The position numbers and the translations under genes were made by a program. Below, piece by piece: positions 1 through 8,932 of a stretch of DNA of 64,000 nt (within the stretch, counting starts at the first letter, position 1; each line of letters opens with the position of its first letter). The notes under the pieces were generated by a model. That model worked only from the letters and a program-made list of their open reading frames with translations. It searched no databases and was not told the DNA's origin. Source of the DNA: CAYMNU01 sp964391885 (GTDB lineage: Archaea; Altiarchaeota; Altiarchaeia; JAFGQM01); assembly GCA_964391885.1 (NCBI GenBank), contig CAYMNU010000075.1, positions 7,650-71,649 of the forward strand, given 5' to 3'.

Positions 1-142
1 TACTTTCATCAGCGCCGATATCCAGACACTTACCTATCTTGCTTACTCTACTCCCCTCTATAAAGATGTCCCTAGTCTCAAGAATCTCCCTTTCACTGTC
101 CTGCGTGACCAAAAATCTGCAATTTTTCAGAAGTACTGACAT
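1..142 (-). CDS. N-terminus of amidohydrolase (MtaD/DadD-like), cut by the window edge
   Basis: The first 47 codons begin MSVLLKNCRFLVTQD and continue with a DIFIEGSRVSKIG segment. This is the usual N-terminal beta-sandwich opening of metal-dependent amidohydrolases of the S-adenosylhomocysteine/5'-methylthioadenosine/5'-deoxyadenosine deaminase group. The catalytic His-x-His and later residues lie outside the window, so the substrate cannot be read. A TATA-like GCATTTAAG lies about 25 nt before the ATG, which fits a leaderless transcript. MTA phosphorylase, MTR-1-P isomerase and a class II aldolase elsewhere in the window make a 5'-deoxynucleoside deaminase attractive, but this is inference. 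Other amidohydrolases such as cytosine deaminase, dihydroorotase or imidazolonepropionase remain possible. Confidence 0.6.
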   Translation of the reverse strand, partial: MSVLLKNCRFLVTQDSEREILETRDIFIEGSRVSKIGKCLDIGADES

Positions 143-183
143 GGATATTTAGTCGACCATAGGACTTAAATGCTTATCTAATT

Positions 184-2637
184 TCATTTTCTTCCCTTCT
201 TTCGCATCTCGGAAATGCGCCGCATGGCAACATCAGAAAAGAAGAGAATCAAAGCAACAAGCCCAAATATATAATAAAGGTCCTCCCGGCTTCTTGATAT
301 TCCCATGGCCTGATCGACCACATACCCTGATAAATCATCCATTAGTTTGGAGGTCTGTCCACTTTGGTACACCTCCCCCCCCGTAGTATCTGCCATGGCG
401 GTAAGGATTGCAGTGTTTAGTCGCAGTTCTCCAAATTCCTGCGGATAATTTACAGCCATCGCACAGCTGTATTCACCGGAGCCTACAGTGAGGAAACCTG
501 CACTTTCTGGCACAAAACTAAAGTAATAGCTCTCCTGGTCGAGGCGCTTGAGATCTACTGAATCACCACCCAGGCTTATGCGGGGGTATTCCTTCTTGCT
601 CCTTATTATGACTACGGTCTCCTTCCCAACTCTCGTATCTGCGCATTCTATCCTTAGGTCCCCTCCCCTTTCTGCATCCCCTACTGCCCAGTTGACGGAT
701 GAGGATACAATCCTGGAATTTCCTTCTCCGTAGAGTTGTCCACTCCACTCCCTTCCGCTGTCGGTGCTGAGGGACACTACCCTTCCAAGCCCGAATCGCC
801 ATATTGCGAGTATCGGTTTCATCGAAGGCGTTGCTGCAAGTATCTGGGAACCTGACTTTGCCGTTACGTCATTGAAGCTCTTGAGCGAGACATTAAGGTT
901 CCACATGCCCTGCGTTATAAAATGATTGGCATCTGTTACTATCATAGCAAACCCCTTACTTTCATCTCGTTCTTGCTCTTCCAGGGCCCCCACTATTAGC
1001 TTTACCCTGTCTGTCTGCGACGGTGAGAAATAGCTGCCCCTACCCTGCAACGCAAGCCCCGCCATGAACGACTCATCCGTATCAAAACCTACTCCTATGG
1101 TGTGCGTGATTATGCCCTCTTCTGCCATTGACGCAGCTTCTTGGAATGCTTTTACAGGGTAATTTGTAATCCCATCTGACACTAAGATCACATATCTGCT
1201 TCCCTGCAGGTGGCGTAGCATCTCCCTGGCTTTTGTAAGGCCTACTAGGACATAGGTCCCACCTCCGAACTTGAGCCTTGACACTTTTTCCTCAAGTGGA
1301 GAGCTATCATCCATTTTTAAGATCTGCTGTATCACATAAGCATCGGAGTTGAAGGTCACTGCACCCATGTGGGCAGCATCGGCAAGGTCTCTTATCATCC
1401 TTACTATTATTGACTTCTGCAGGTCTATCTTTGTTTCGCCTCCTATCATCAGGCCTGTGGATCCTGATATATCTATAACAAATATGATGTTTATCTGGCG
1501 GTCCTTCTTTTCCTCTGCTTCTGTACTTCTTACCGGCAATAGGCGCTCGAAGCCGCTGCCGTAATAACCTCCGTTGCCATAGGAACTGTTGCCCCCTACC
1601 ACTAGCAAGCCGGAACCTTCTGCTATGAATTCTCTAATGGGTGCATAATCGCCCAATTTACCCGCATGTATATTATCAATTACAATAGCCGAGTAAGTAT
1701 TTAACACAGAAGGCAAGGAAGCTCTGGTCTCTAAGGCATATACTTCTTCCAATACCTCCCTGAGCGGCGAATACTCGCTTTCCGTGACCAACAATATCCT
1801 GGGCCTCTCCGTCACATCCACTACCTTATTGAAAGCATTGTTCTCTACAAAAAAGTCGTCCGAAGCGGGAACTATGCTAGCGCTTATGTTATAAGGGCCG
1901 GTCCTGCTGAAGACATGCCTGAAGGGGAAGTCCAGATAGGACGCTTCTTGCGTCACATCAGTCTCCATCAAAACCTGACTGCCTATACTCAGTTTCAGCT
2001 TATATGCCGCATCCTCCCCCAGTTTACCAATCCTCACGCTGCCGATGTATTCTGAATTAATTGGGGTATTCTTGGCCCCGCTTATGGACTCTATGAATAC
2101 CTCATTTTCAATAGGCTCCGGCAAGATGGCAAAGATTCTCGTATTTGCCTTTGAGGCATAAGCTGCTATGTCAAGCGGGTTCGTTCCTTTGTTACTATTG
2201 CCGTCGCTTTCTACTATTACTACACTGCTCTTGAGAGATGACCCGAGAATAGCCTGATAAAGCTCGTCGCCAAGGGCAGTATATTCTCTTGAGGCAATCT
2301 CTCGCAGTTCCACATTTGCCAGCCCTTCCGACCTACCTGTTAATGGCCCCACTAAATTCTGGAGGGTATTACGGTAAAGTGACATGCTGCCTGTCTTGTC
2401 AGCAAGGAGAATTATGGAACCACCCTCTTCCATTATCATTTCTTCCCTGATTATATGTGGGCCGGCAAGCACCAAAAAAAGGCATGCGATAGCCCCGCAT
2501 CGCAGGGAGATTAACAAGGCGTGCCTCTTTTTTAATAGGTCCCGGTTCAGTATTACAAATACGACCACCGCAGCTATTGAGATATAAATGAACAACTGCA
2601 TATCAAAATTTATCCCCATAATCTGCGTTAAAATCAT
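184..2637 (-). CDS. Membrane protein with VWA domains and an amidotransferase-like fold
   Basis: 817 residues. Two N-terminal membrane helices (about 13-31 and 41-60) are followed by a first VWA-like segment (ADKTGSMS near 79-86), a beta-rich region, a class I glutamine-amidotransferase-like Rossmann segment (about 279-365), and a second VWA domain with a complete DISGS MIDAS motif at 389-393. A last helix lies near residues 783-802, with a basic cytoplasmic tail. It is the last gene of a MoxR-DUF58-VWA-VWA operon and overlaps the preceding gene by 4 bp, so the two are probably translationally coupled. In this family the MoxR ATPase is thought to act as a chaperone that assembles or metallates VWA proteins at the membrane. 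The substrate here is unknown. Confidence 0.85.
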   Translation of the reverse strand: MILTQIMGINFDMQLFIYISIAAVVVFVILNRDLLKKRHALLISLRCGAIACLFLVLAGPHIIREEMIMEEGGSIILLADKTGSMSLYRNTLQNLVGPLTGRSEGLANVELREIASREYTALGDELYQAILGSSLKSSVVIVESDGNSNKGTNPLDIAAYASKANTRIFAILPEPIENEVFIESISGAKNTPINSEYIGSVRIGKLGEDAAYKLKLSIGSQVLMETDVTQEASYLDFPFRHVFSRTGPYNISASIVPASDDFFVENNAFNKVVDVTERPRILLVTESEYSPLREVLEEVYALETRASLPSVLNTYSAIVIDNIHAGKLGDYAPIREFIAEGSGLLVVGGNSSYGNGGYYGSGFERLLPVRSTEAEEKKDRQINIIFVIDISGSTGLMIGGETKIDLQKSIIVRMIRDLADAAHMGAVTFNSDAYVIQQILKMDDSSPLEEKVSRLKFGGGTYVLVGLTKAREMLRHLQGSRYVILVSDGITNYPVKAFQEAASMAEEGIITHTIGVGFDTDESFMAGLALQGRGSYFSPSQTDRVKLIVGALEEQERDESKGFAMIVTDANHFITQGMWNLNVSLKSFNDVTAKSGSQILAATPSMKPILAIWRFGLGRVVSLSTDSGREWSGQLYGEGNSRIVSSSVNWAVGDAERGGDLRIECADTRVGKETVVIIRSKKEYPRISLGGDSVDLKRLDQESYYFSFVPESAGFLTVGSGEYSCAMAVNYPQEFGELRLNTAILTAMADTTGGEVYQSGQTSKLMDDLSGYVVDQAMGISRSREDLYYIFGLVALILFFSDVAMRRISEMRKKGRK

Positions 2638-4526
2638 AGCGAACCCCTCCTTTTATAATAAAACCACTCAAATAGAAGAAGTGTGATTCCGGCTATTGCA
2701 AGAATCCAGTAGACTTCGTTTATCTTTTCTTCCGTGTCCCCCACATGCGAACGACTTCCCGCTACTCTTGATGATATGGGTACGTAAGACCCCGAAATGT
2801 CAGATTCTTCTTCATTCAAAAGGCTTGCGGCTATTCGCAGCTCGCTGTCTCCTATGGTGTAAAACCCCGCTTCATCAAGTATTACATTGCTACCTTCTAC
2901 TATTTCTCCCGATGGCTTTCTTACTTTTGTATTATCGCCATCTATCGCAGGTAGAAGCTCGCCTGTATTAAAGTTCTGCGAGCCAGTCCCTTCTCCACTA
3001 AGCCAAGTTAGCAAACGCCCCCAAAATATTGGGAAAGATGGTTTAAGATGAAAATCATTTTCGCTCGAATTCAATGAAAGCCCTAGGTAAACGACCTTGC
3101 CCTCGCCAAGCTCCCAAACGCTTATTATGGGCTCGTTCCCCATTTCCGCTATTGTTATTGCGCCTATTTTGATGTCTGCCGACATTATTTTTCTCACTGA
3201 AACTTCGCTTATATCTATGTCCGCAAGAATCTCATGCTCAAAAAGAACCCTGGGCCTCCCACCCACTGCGATGGATACAATAGGCTCGACAGGCAGGATA
3301 TCGTTTAGTCTTTCAGGTCCCACTGCCGCCAGGTCTTCAAAACCAAGCACGACAAGATTGCCGCCCTGTTCTACGAATTCCCGAAGAGACGGAAAGATGC
3401 CTGCAAGTATGTTTTTCTCACTTGCATCTTGGAATATGATAGTATTATAGTCTTGAAAGGAGCTTGGGTATATTGGAGGCGCAGTCTCCACTACATTTAC
3501 CCACCCCAGAGACTCCAATGCATATTTCAGATACTCTTCACCCTCTTTTATCAGTAAAACATCGGCAGCTCTGGCTTTCGGTATGATGGCATAAGCCTTA
3601 TTGTCTACAATCAGCTCGTCATGAGTGCTTATCACTGCAACAGCATCTGTTTCTGAATGGGGGCACAAGCCCGAGAGATACACAGCTTCTGACGATTCCT
3701 GCTTTATAGGTCTTGCAATAGCATCTGCACCCTGATTCCCTAAAAGAAGACCAATCTCTACAACTCTCTCCGAACTGCCAAAATTCCTGATAAGCACTTC
3801 CATAAAACAATCGCCCTCCTCCCTACCTGAGCGGGCGGCTATGATGCCTATGTTCTCTTCGACTGTACCCACATGTATAAACTCAACACTAATGCCCTCG
3901 GCCGATGATATCCTTTGCGCCGCCATCGGATCCATCCCCACACTACCTGAAAAATCCGAGATTACATAGATTGACCGCTCAATCTCCGATTCATTTATCA
4001 TATCTGTTGCCAGAAGCATTGCACCCCCTATATTGCCAGGAGTGTCCTTGACACGAATTCCGGACAATACAGACGAGGCCTCACTAGGGCCCCCTCTTCG
4101 CAGTGCTACTGCAGGTATGTTTTTTGCGAGCACTACACTTACTTTACTGTGCTCACCCGCTTCTGACACAATGGACGAAGCCTGTCCCATCGCTTGCGCA
4201 AACCTGTCTCCTGCCTGCATAGATGCAGAGACGTCTAACACTATTGCAATCTCCCTATCTAGTATTGCATCTCCTTTTGACATATAGAACGGCCCGGCAA
4301 GTGCTATAATGATTACCGATAGGGCGAGGAGCTGCAGTATCAGCAAGGGGTCTCTCACTATCTTTCTAAAAAAAGAGTTGAATCGCCGCCTTTGCTCTAT
4401 CTCGCGTATGAACATTAAGGAGGGCAGCTTCAGGTCTTTGGGTTTCGGTTTCAACAAATAAAGCAATATCATGGGCACAAAGAGCGCGAAGAGATAAAAT
4501 GCCGAATCATTTAAAAATCCTATCAT
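2634..4526 (-). CDS. BatA-like VWA membrane protein
   Basis: 630 residues. The N-terminus (FALFVPMILLYLLKPKPK, then a second helix near 60-80) is the aerotolerance BatA N-terminal domain. A VWA domain follows with DVSAS at 98-102. After that come an Ig-like stretch, an amidotransferase-like Rossmann segment (ADVLLIKEGEEYLKYALESL) and a C-terminal membrane helix near 608-624. It overlaps its neighbours by 4 bp on both sides. The architecture parallels the downstream 817-residue protein, so the two probably form a heteromeric membrane assembly serviced by the MoxR ATPase. The link to aerotolerance comes from Bacteroides BatA and is not shown for archaea. Confidence 0.85.
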   Translation of the reverse strand: MIGFLNDSAFYLFALFVPMILLYLLKPKPKDLKLPSLMFIREIEQRRRFNSFFRKIVRDPLLILQLLALSVIIIALAGPFYMSKGDAILDREIAIVLDVSASMQAGDRFAQAMGQASSIVSEAGEHSKVSVVLAKNIPAVALRRGGPSEASSVLSGIRVKDTPGNIGGAMLLATDMINESEIERSIYVISDFSGSVGMDPMAAQRISSAEGISVEFIHVGTVEENIGIIAARSGREEGDCFMEVLIRNFGSSERVVEIGLLLGNQGADAIARPIKQESSEAVYLSGLCPHSETDAVAVISTHDELIVDNKAYAIIPKARAADVLLIKEGEEYLKYALESLGWVNVVETAPPIYPSSFQDYNTIIFQDASEKNILAGIFPSLREFVEQGGNLVVLGFEDLAAVGPERLNDILPVEPIVSIAVGGRPRVLFEHEILADIDISEVSVRKIMSADIKIGAITIAEMGNEPIISVWELGEGKVVYLGLSLNSSENDFHLKPSFPIFWGRLLTWLSGEGTGSQNFNTGELLPAIDGDNTKVRKPSGEIVEGSNVILDEAGFYTIGDSELRIAASLLNEEESDISGSYVPISSRVAGSRSHVGDTEEKINEVYWILAIAGITLLLFEWFYYKRRGSL

Positions 4527-5422
4527 TTGGAATGCCCCCTCGTCACCATATGTGTTATCTGGAAAAATATGTCAAACACCGGGTCGCTCGAACTTACCGA
4601 GAAAAAGTCAGCACCGGCCGACTCAGCAATCTGCCGCACAGCCTCGATATGAGCCATGAACTTAACTCCGTATTCTCTCCTCATCTTCGGGGTGAAAAAG
4701 ACCTTTTTCTCCCTTTTTGTTTCAAGGTCGTAGATCTTGACGTCTCCCTGCAAGTCCAAACTCTTTTCCAAGGGGTCCGCCACATGCACCACTATAAAGT
4801 TTTTGGATTTCCCTGCAAGCCTGAACAAGCCTTTTTTAATGCTGTCAAGAGGTTCCAAAAAGTCAGATATTACTATGCAAAGTGAACGTGTCTTTATAAG
4901 CTCCGCATACCTCTCGCCCGCATTCTCAAGGTTCGTAAGACCGCCGAGCTCCTGCCGGTTCAGCATCTCCACAGCGGCGAAGAACTGTCTTTTCCCTCTC
5001 TTGGGCGGCATTACCTCCTTTAGCTTGTTGCCATAGGCCGACATGGCGAATTTCTCGTTTTCTTTAGTTACCAGATATGCAAAACCCAGGGCCAGCATGG
5101 ATGCGAAATCATATTTTGTGAGCTTTCCGCTGCCGAAGTTCATACTGTTGCTCGAGTCGACAAGTATATGGGTTGTAAGGCTTTTCTCTTCCTCAAACCT
5201 CTTAATGAACAGCTTCTCGGTCCTCCCGTAGACCTTCCAGTCGACGAATCTTAGGTCATCACCAGGGAAATACTCTCTGTGGTCAATAGGCTCTATCCCT
5301 CTTCCTTGCCTAATGGACCTTTGCCCGCCGGCATAGCTGCTGACAATCTTCTTTTTCGCGAGAAGGTCCAGCTTTTTCAGCTGCTTGATAAAATCGAGGT
5401 CTATCATGTCGGTGCGTGACAC
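4523..5422 (-). CDS. DUF58 domain protein
   Basis: 299 residues with the hallmark DUF58 stretch: GRGIEPIDHREYFPGDDLR, then VDWKVYGRTEKLFIKRFEEE and a VWA-like DSSNSM. DUF58 proteins are almost always encoded next to MoxR ATPases, as here (7 bp downstream of moxR). The C-terminal half carries a Rossmann-like SLCIVISDF segment. The protein is cytosolic with no membrane helix, and probably bridges the MoxR ring to the membrane VWA proteins. It overlaps the next gene by 4 bp. Confidence 0.9.
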   Translation of the reverse strand: MSRTDMIDLDFIKQLKKLDLLAKKKIVSSYAGGQRSIRQGRGIEPIDHREYFPGDDLRFVDWKVYGRTEKLFIKRFEEEKSLTTHILVDSSNSMNFGSGKLTKYDFASMLALGFAYLVTKENEKFAMSAYGNKLKEVMPPKRGKRQFFAAVEMLNRQELGGLTNLENAGERYAELIKTRSLCIVISDFLEPLDSIKKGLFRLAGKSKNFIVVHVADPLEKSLDLQGDVKIYDLETKREKKVFFTPKMRREYGVKFMAHIEAVRQIAESAGADFFSVSSSDPVFDIFFQITHMVTRGHSK

Positions 5423-5429
5423 CGCAGCA

Positions 5430-6404
5430 TCACTTGGCCTCCTTGATTAACATCTTGATGACGTCGTCAGTTCTGACCCCTTCCCGCTCCGACTCAAAAT
5501 TCAATATCAAACGGTGACGGAGCACCGGAAGTGACATCGCTATAATATCTTCTTTCCCAACAAAATTCCTCCCATGTAGCAATGCCCTGGCCTTCGCGGC
5601 TGTTATTATGCCTATTCCTGCCCTTGAAGATGCCCCGTACTCCAGGAACTGTGCAGCCAGCTTGTTGCCCTCAGCGGGTCTTGTTGATGCCACAAGCCTT
5701 ACGGTATACTCTTTGAGCTCTTCAGACACGGGCATCATGCGCGATATTTTTCCAAGGTCCTGTAGAATTTCCCCATCAATCAGCTTCTGAGGCTGCGGCG
5801 GCTCTTCCCCTGTATTCAGTTCGACAACCCTCATCTCCTCTTCAATATTAGGGTATTCCACAAGGAGTTTGAATAGAAACCTATCTAGTTGCGCCTCTGG
5901 AAGGGGATATGTACCCTCCATCTCTAATGGATTTTGAGTCGCAAGTACAAAAAATGGGGGGGTTAGGGGGAAGGTAGCATTACCCACTGTTACCTGCTTC
6001 TCCTGCATTGCTTCCAGAAGTGCGGATTGAGTCTTGGGAGTAGTCCTGTTTATTTCATCCGCCAACACTATATTGGCAAAAATAGGCCCCTGCTGGAACT
6101 TGAATTCCTTTTTTCCTGTCTTTGCCTCTTCCTCTAGGAGGTATGTGCCCGTTATATCAGAAGGCATTAGATCTGGCGTGCATTGTATTCTTTTGAATTT
6201 AAGGTCGAGTATCTGCGAAAGCGCTCTGATGGTCGCAGTCTTTCCAAGGCCCGGATAACCCTCTAACAGGGAGTGGTTGCCGGTTACTATGGATATTATA
6301 ATATGCTCAACTACCTCGTCCTGGCCCACTATACTCTTTTTCATAGTGGCCATGACCTTCTCAAATATTTCCTTTGCACGTCGATAGGTATCTGCTTCTG
6401 CCAT
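5430..6404 (-). CDS. MoxR-family AAA+ ATPase
   Basis: 324 residues of the standard MoxR fold: Walker A GYPGLGKT (49-56), Walker B IVLADEINRTTPKTQ, the conserved SALLEAMQEKQVTVG and FFVLATQNPLEMEGTYPLPE (pre-sensor region and sensor 1), and a C-terminal lid with an SSRAGIG motif. MoxR ATPases act as chaperones that help VWA partners acquire metal or assemble. This is the first gene of the four-gene block. About 100 bp separates it from the upstream membrane-protein pair, with a TATA-like AATTATATT stretch in the gap. Confidence 0.95.
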   Translation of the reverse strand: MAEADTYRRAKEIFEKVMATMKKSIVGQDEVVEHIIISIVTGNHSLLEGYPGLGKTATIRALSQILDLKFKRIQCTPDLMPSDITGTYLLEEEAKTGKKEFKFQQGPIFANIVLADEINRTTPKTQSALLEAMQEKQVTVGNATFPLTPPFFVLATQNPLEMEGTYPLPEAQLDRFLFKLLVEYPNIEEEMRVVELNTGEEPPQPQKLIDGEILQDLGKISRMMPVSEELKEYTVRLVASTRPAEGNKLAAQFLEYGASSRAGIGIITAAKARALLHGRNFVGKEDIIAMSLPVLRHRLILNFESEREGVRTDDVIKMLIKEAK

Positions 6405-6503
6405 GCTTAAGTAATAGTTTGGATAATATAAATCAGGGATTAAGGTAAGCGTAAGGCGAGTCTTTGATAACTTTTATACATTTATACTAAGGGATTAATG
6501 ATA

Positions 6504-7325
6504 TCAATCCTGGCTTATCCTCTCAAAGTAAGATCGGACCACACCCTCCATCTCGATCGGTATGTTCTCGGTATATGTACCCGCCGCAGTCGCCTGAATG
6601 AACCCTGATTGTATTTCCCTTAACCTGTCATCATCCTCACCGTTCCATGAGCCGAAACCCCCGCCCTCGCCATAGCCTGGGTGTATCTCAAGATCGATTT
6701 CATCCCCTTCTATCCTTATTGTTGATGCATCTCCGAATATGTCCTGAGAACCCGCTTCCGATATTTCCAAGTCCTGGTCAGTCTGCCCTTCTCCTTCCCC
6801 GGATCCTCCTCCACCTCCTCCTGAGCCTTGACCTCCTGTTCCTGCACCGCTGCCAGAGCCTCCGCTCCCTCCAACACCCAGGCCCTCAAAACCGGCGAAT
6901 AGCATGAAGACAAGCAGGAATGCCGATACTATAGATACTGTTACATAGGTGTAGAGCCTACCCATATCTACAAAGGCCTCTTGGTCCACGGAATCGAGCT
7001 CATAGCTTACTTCTCTCACCAACTCTCTCACTATGAAATTGTCCTTTGATTTATTGTCATAGGCTGCCTGGAGGCGGTCTTTCAGGTCGGGATTCCCCTT
7101 CTCGACTTCCTTGACTGATTCATAGGCGTTCTTACCTCTAATATAAAGGAATAATACAATAACTGCTGCCGGCAAAAATGCCAAAAGTATTTCCATGCCG
7201 AAGACTAAGAGGACGAATGACGCTAGCAAAAAAGTTGCAATAGATGCCGCAGCAGTTTCAAAGAGGTAAATCCTCCATATGGTTCCCAGAGTCGAACTTA
7301 CTCTCTCATCAAAGCCGTCCATCAT
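6504..7325 (-). CDS. Membrane protein with glycine-rich linker
   Basis: 273 residues from the ATG at 7325, whose A overlaps the upstream stop (TAATG); a longer reading would start at 7364 inside the upstream gene. Two hydrophobic segments near the N-terminus, a charged cytoplasmic helix region and a third membrane segment (YVTVSIVSAFLLVFMLFAGF) are followed by a Gly/Ser-rich linker of about 45 residues and an acidic soluble domain. Proteins with this form next to MoxR/DUF58 genes resemble the DUF4175-like membrane partners of that system, but I do not recognise a family with certainty. Its position suggests it belongs to the same membrane complex. Confidence 0.75.
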   Translation of the reverse strand: MMDGFDERVSSTLGTIWRIYLFETAAASIATFLLASFVLLVFGMEILLAFLPAAVIVLFLYIRGKNAYESVKEVEKGNPDLKDRLQAAYDNKSKDNFIVRELVREVSYELDSVDQEAFVDMGRLYTYVTVSIVSAFLLVFMLFAGFEGLGVGGSGGSGSGAGTGGQGSGGGGGGSGEGEGQTDQDLEISEAGSQDIFGDASTIRIEGDEIDLEIHPGYGEGGGFGSWNGEDDDRLREIQSGFIQATAAGTYTENIPIEMEGVVRSYFERISQD

Positions 7326-7954
7326 TATCTGCAAGCAGTGCAGTTGCTGTTTGTGTTTACACAAGCCCTCAACTCTTCTAGTTCATCTTCTGCTTTGCTT
7401 AAGTCAGTCGTCAGATTAGAAACCTCTGACCTAAGAACGTCAATTCTATGCATAGCTATACTCAAATCTGATATCGCTTTGTCATAGTCTGTAATGCAAA
7501 CATCAAGCTCTCCAATCGCACTGGAAAGTTCAGCCCTGCTGCTTTGGAGGTCAGAGCTGCACACAGAAAGGCTCTGTTGCGTGCCTGTCAAATCCCCTTC
7601 TAACTGCGCTTTCAGGGAAGCGAGCTCGGCATAGAGCTCATTAAGGGTTTCCTGAGATGCGGAGCTAATGTTGAGCTGGCTACTGAAATAAGCTACATCT
7701 TCCTCAGCCTTTGCAAGTCGGGATCCACAAGTGGAGAGCTCATTACTTATCATTTCCCTGACGCCCGCAAACTCCCTATTCTCCACTAACAAGTCGTTGT
7801 GTTTCCAAGATGCATAGAATGCCAGCCCGCCCAGAGCCGCAAGCAGTATGACTATAATCGCAAAAAGCCGGAAGTTGACGCTCTTTTTGGTGCTGCCCTG
7901 GGTGTGGAGCTTTCTAAGCTCTCTTCTCAGCCTGGCTTTTTCCCTCTCATCCAT
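7325..7954 (-). CDS. Single-pass membrane coiled-coil protein
   Basis: 209 residues: a basic cytoplasmic N-terminus, one membrane helix (LFAIIVILLAALGGLAFYAS, about 31-50), then about 150 residues of predicted extracytoplasmic coiled coil with regularly placed Cys (TCGSRLAK, VCSSDLQS, VCITDYDK, ACVNTN) and a CTACR end. The Cys could form inter-chain disulphides along a dimeric coil. It is the first gene of the operon and stop-start overlaps the next. No enzymatic motif is visible. Confidence 0.75.
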   Translation of the reverse strand: MDEREKARLRRELRKLHTQGSTKKSVNFRLFAIIVILLAALGGLAFYASWKHNDLLVENREFAGVREMISNELSTCGSRLAKAEEDVAYFSSQLNISSASQETLNELYAELASLKAQLEGDLTGTQQSLSVCSSDLQSSRAELSSAIGELDVCITDYDKAISDLSIAMHRIDVLRSEVSNLTTDLSKAEDELEELRACVNTNSNCTACR

Positions 7955-8061
7955 TGCAATATCTCTATCTATTTTAGCACTGACTAGTAAAAATCAAGCC
8001 TCACCAAAGGCGAGGCAACTTTTTACCAGTGACTGTATAGTTTATAGAACCTGGTAAAAAT

Positions 8062-8625
8062 ATGACAATGCCCGAAACATACACAGGAGTAAAGTTCACT
8101 ACTCTTTTCGAAGCTGCGGAATTTGGATCTGATAAGGAAAGGAAAGAGGTAATTGCCGAGATACGGAACCTAGGCTCCAGAAAGCTGCTCGACAGGAACA
8201 ATGGCAACATCAGCGTTAGAGTAGACAAGGGCATGGTTATAACACCGACCGGGAAAAGCATGGACCAGATAACTGAAAGCGACCTAGTCCTCGTCACGGG
8301 CATGAGCCCAGATATGAAAATTGTGAGGGCGATAGGAAGCTCAGCACCATCTTCCGAGGCAAGGCTGCACTGGCTGGTTTACAGGGACTTTCCTAAGGTC
8401 AATGCCATTGTCCATTTCCACGATTCGCGCCTGCTGGAAAACGCGGATAAATTCATCCTGACGGAAAAAGAGCGACCCTACGGGACTATTGGGCTGGCTG
8501 AAGAGGCTGCCAAAGCCCTGAAAAAGAGGAAATTCATAATACTTAAGGGGCATGGGGCGCTTGCCGCGGGGGTGAGTTTCCAGGACTGCAGGAAGACGAT
8601 TGAAAAGGCCGAAAACATGATTTAA
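8062..8625 (+). CDS. Class II (zinc) sugar-phosphate aldolase, FucA-like
   Basis: 187 residues of the AraD/FucA fold. The active-site set is complete: GNISVRV (phosphate loop), E99 in SSEARLH, His118 and His120 in HFHDS, and His164 in KGHG. The E-to-HxH spacing equals that of E. coli L-fuculose-1-phosphate aldolase. It would cleave a ketose 1-phosphate to DHAP and an aldehyde. In methanogens a homologue takes the last step of 5-deoxyadenosine recycling, and related enzymes act in the bacterial MTA/5-deoxyribose DHAP shunt. MtnA and MtnP elsewhere in the window make that role plausible. The C-terminus is slightly short. It opens a run of + strand genes. Confidence 0.85.
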   Translation: MTMPETYTGVKFTTLFEAAEFGSDKERKEVIAEIRNLGSRKLLDRNNGNISVRVDKGMVITPTGKSMDQITESDLVLVTGMSPDMKIVRAIGSSAPSSEARLHWLVYRDFPKVNAIVHFHDSRLLENADKFILTEKERPYGTIGLAEEAAKALKKRKFIILKGHGALAAGVSFQDCRKTIEKAENMI

Positions 8626-8672
8626 CCCGTTGTTTTTTAAAATATATGCTCAATATAGGCGCTCATTCTAAT

Positions 8673-8882
8673 ATGATCGAAGGCTACGAGGATTACAAGA
8701 GGCGAGAGTACTGTAAAGACATAAACTGTCCGATACAACAAGAGCTGGAGCGCCACAGCGAAGGCTCTGAGGGTTATGAGCGCATTAGGGGCATATGCAA
8801 AAGCAGCTGCATACACTCAACATACGAGTTCCATCACTGGCTGATTGGGAATGGATACGAGATTGTGAGGAAATCAGATTAA
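8673..8882 (+). CDS. Small Cys/His protein, conserved-looking, function unknown
   Basis: About 69 residues if it starts at the ATG at 8673; an in-frame ATG at 8646 would add nine. I prefer 8673 because a strong TATA-like TTTTTTAAAATATA lies about 27 nt upstream, over the earlier ATG. The pattern REYCKDINCPIQQ ... ICKSSCIHSTYEFHHWL, with four Cys and a His pair, looks like a metal site (Zn or Fe-S). The ordered Tyr/Phe/Trp-rich end (FHHWLIGNGYEIVR) argues for a real protein. No function is assigned. Confidence 0.6.
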   Translation: MIEGYEDYKRREYCKDINCPIQQELERHSEGSEGYERIRGICKSSCIHSTYEFHHWLIGNGYEIVRKSD

Positions 8883-8932
8883 AAATCAGATTAATTAAAT
8901 TAATTATAACTTAATTATAATAACACAAGAAA

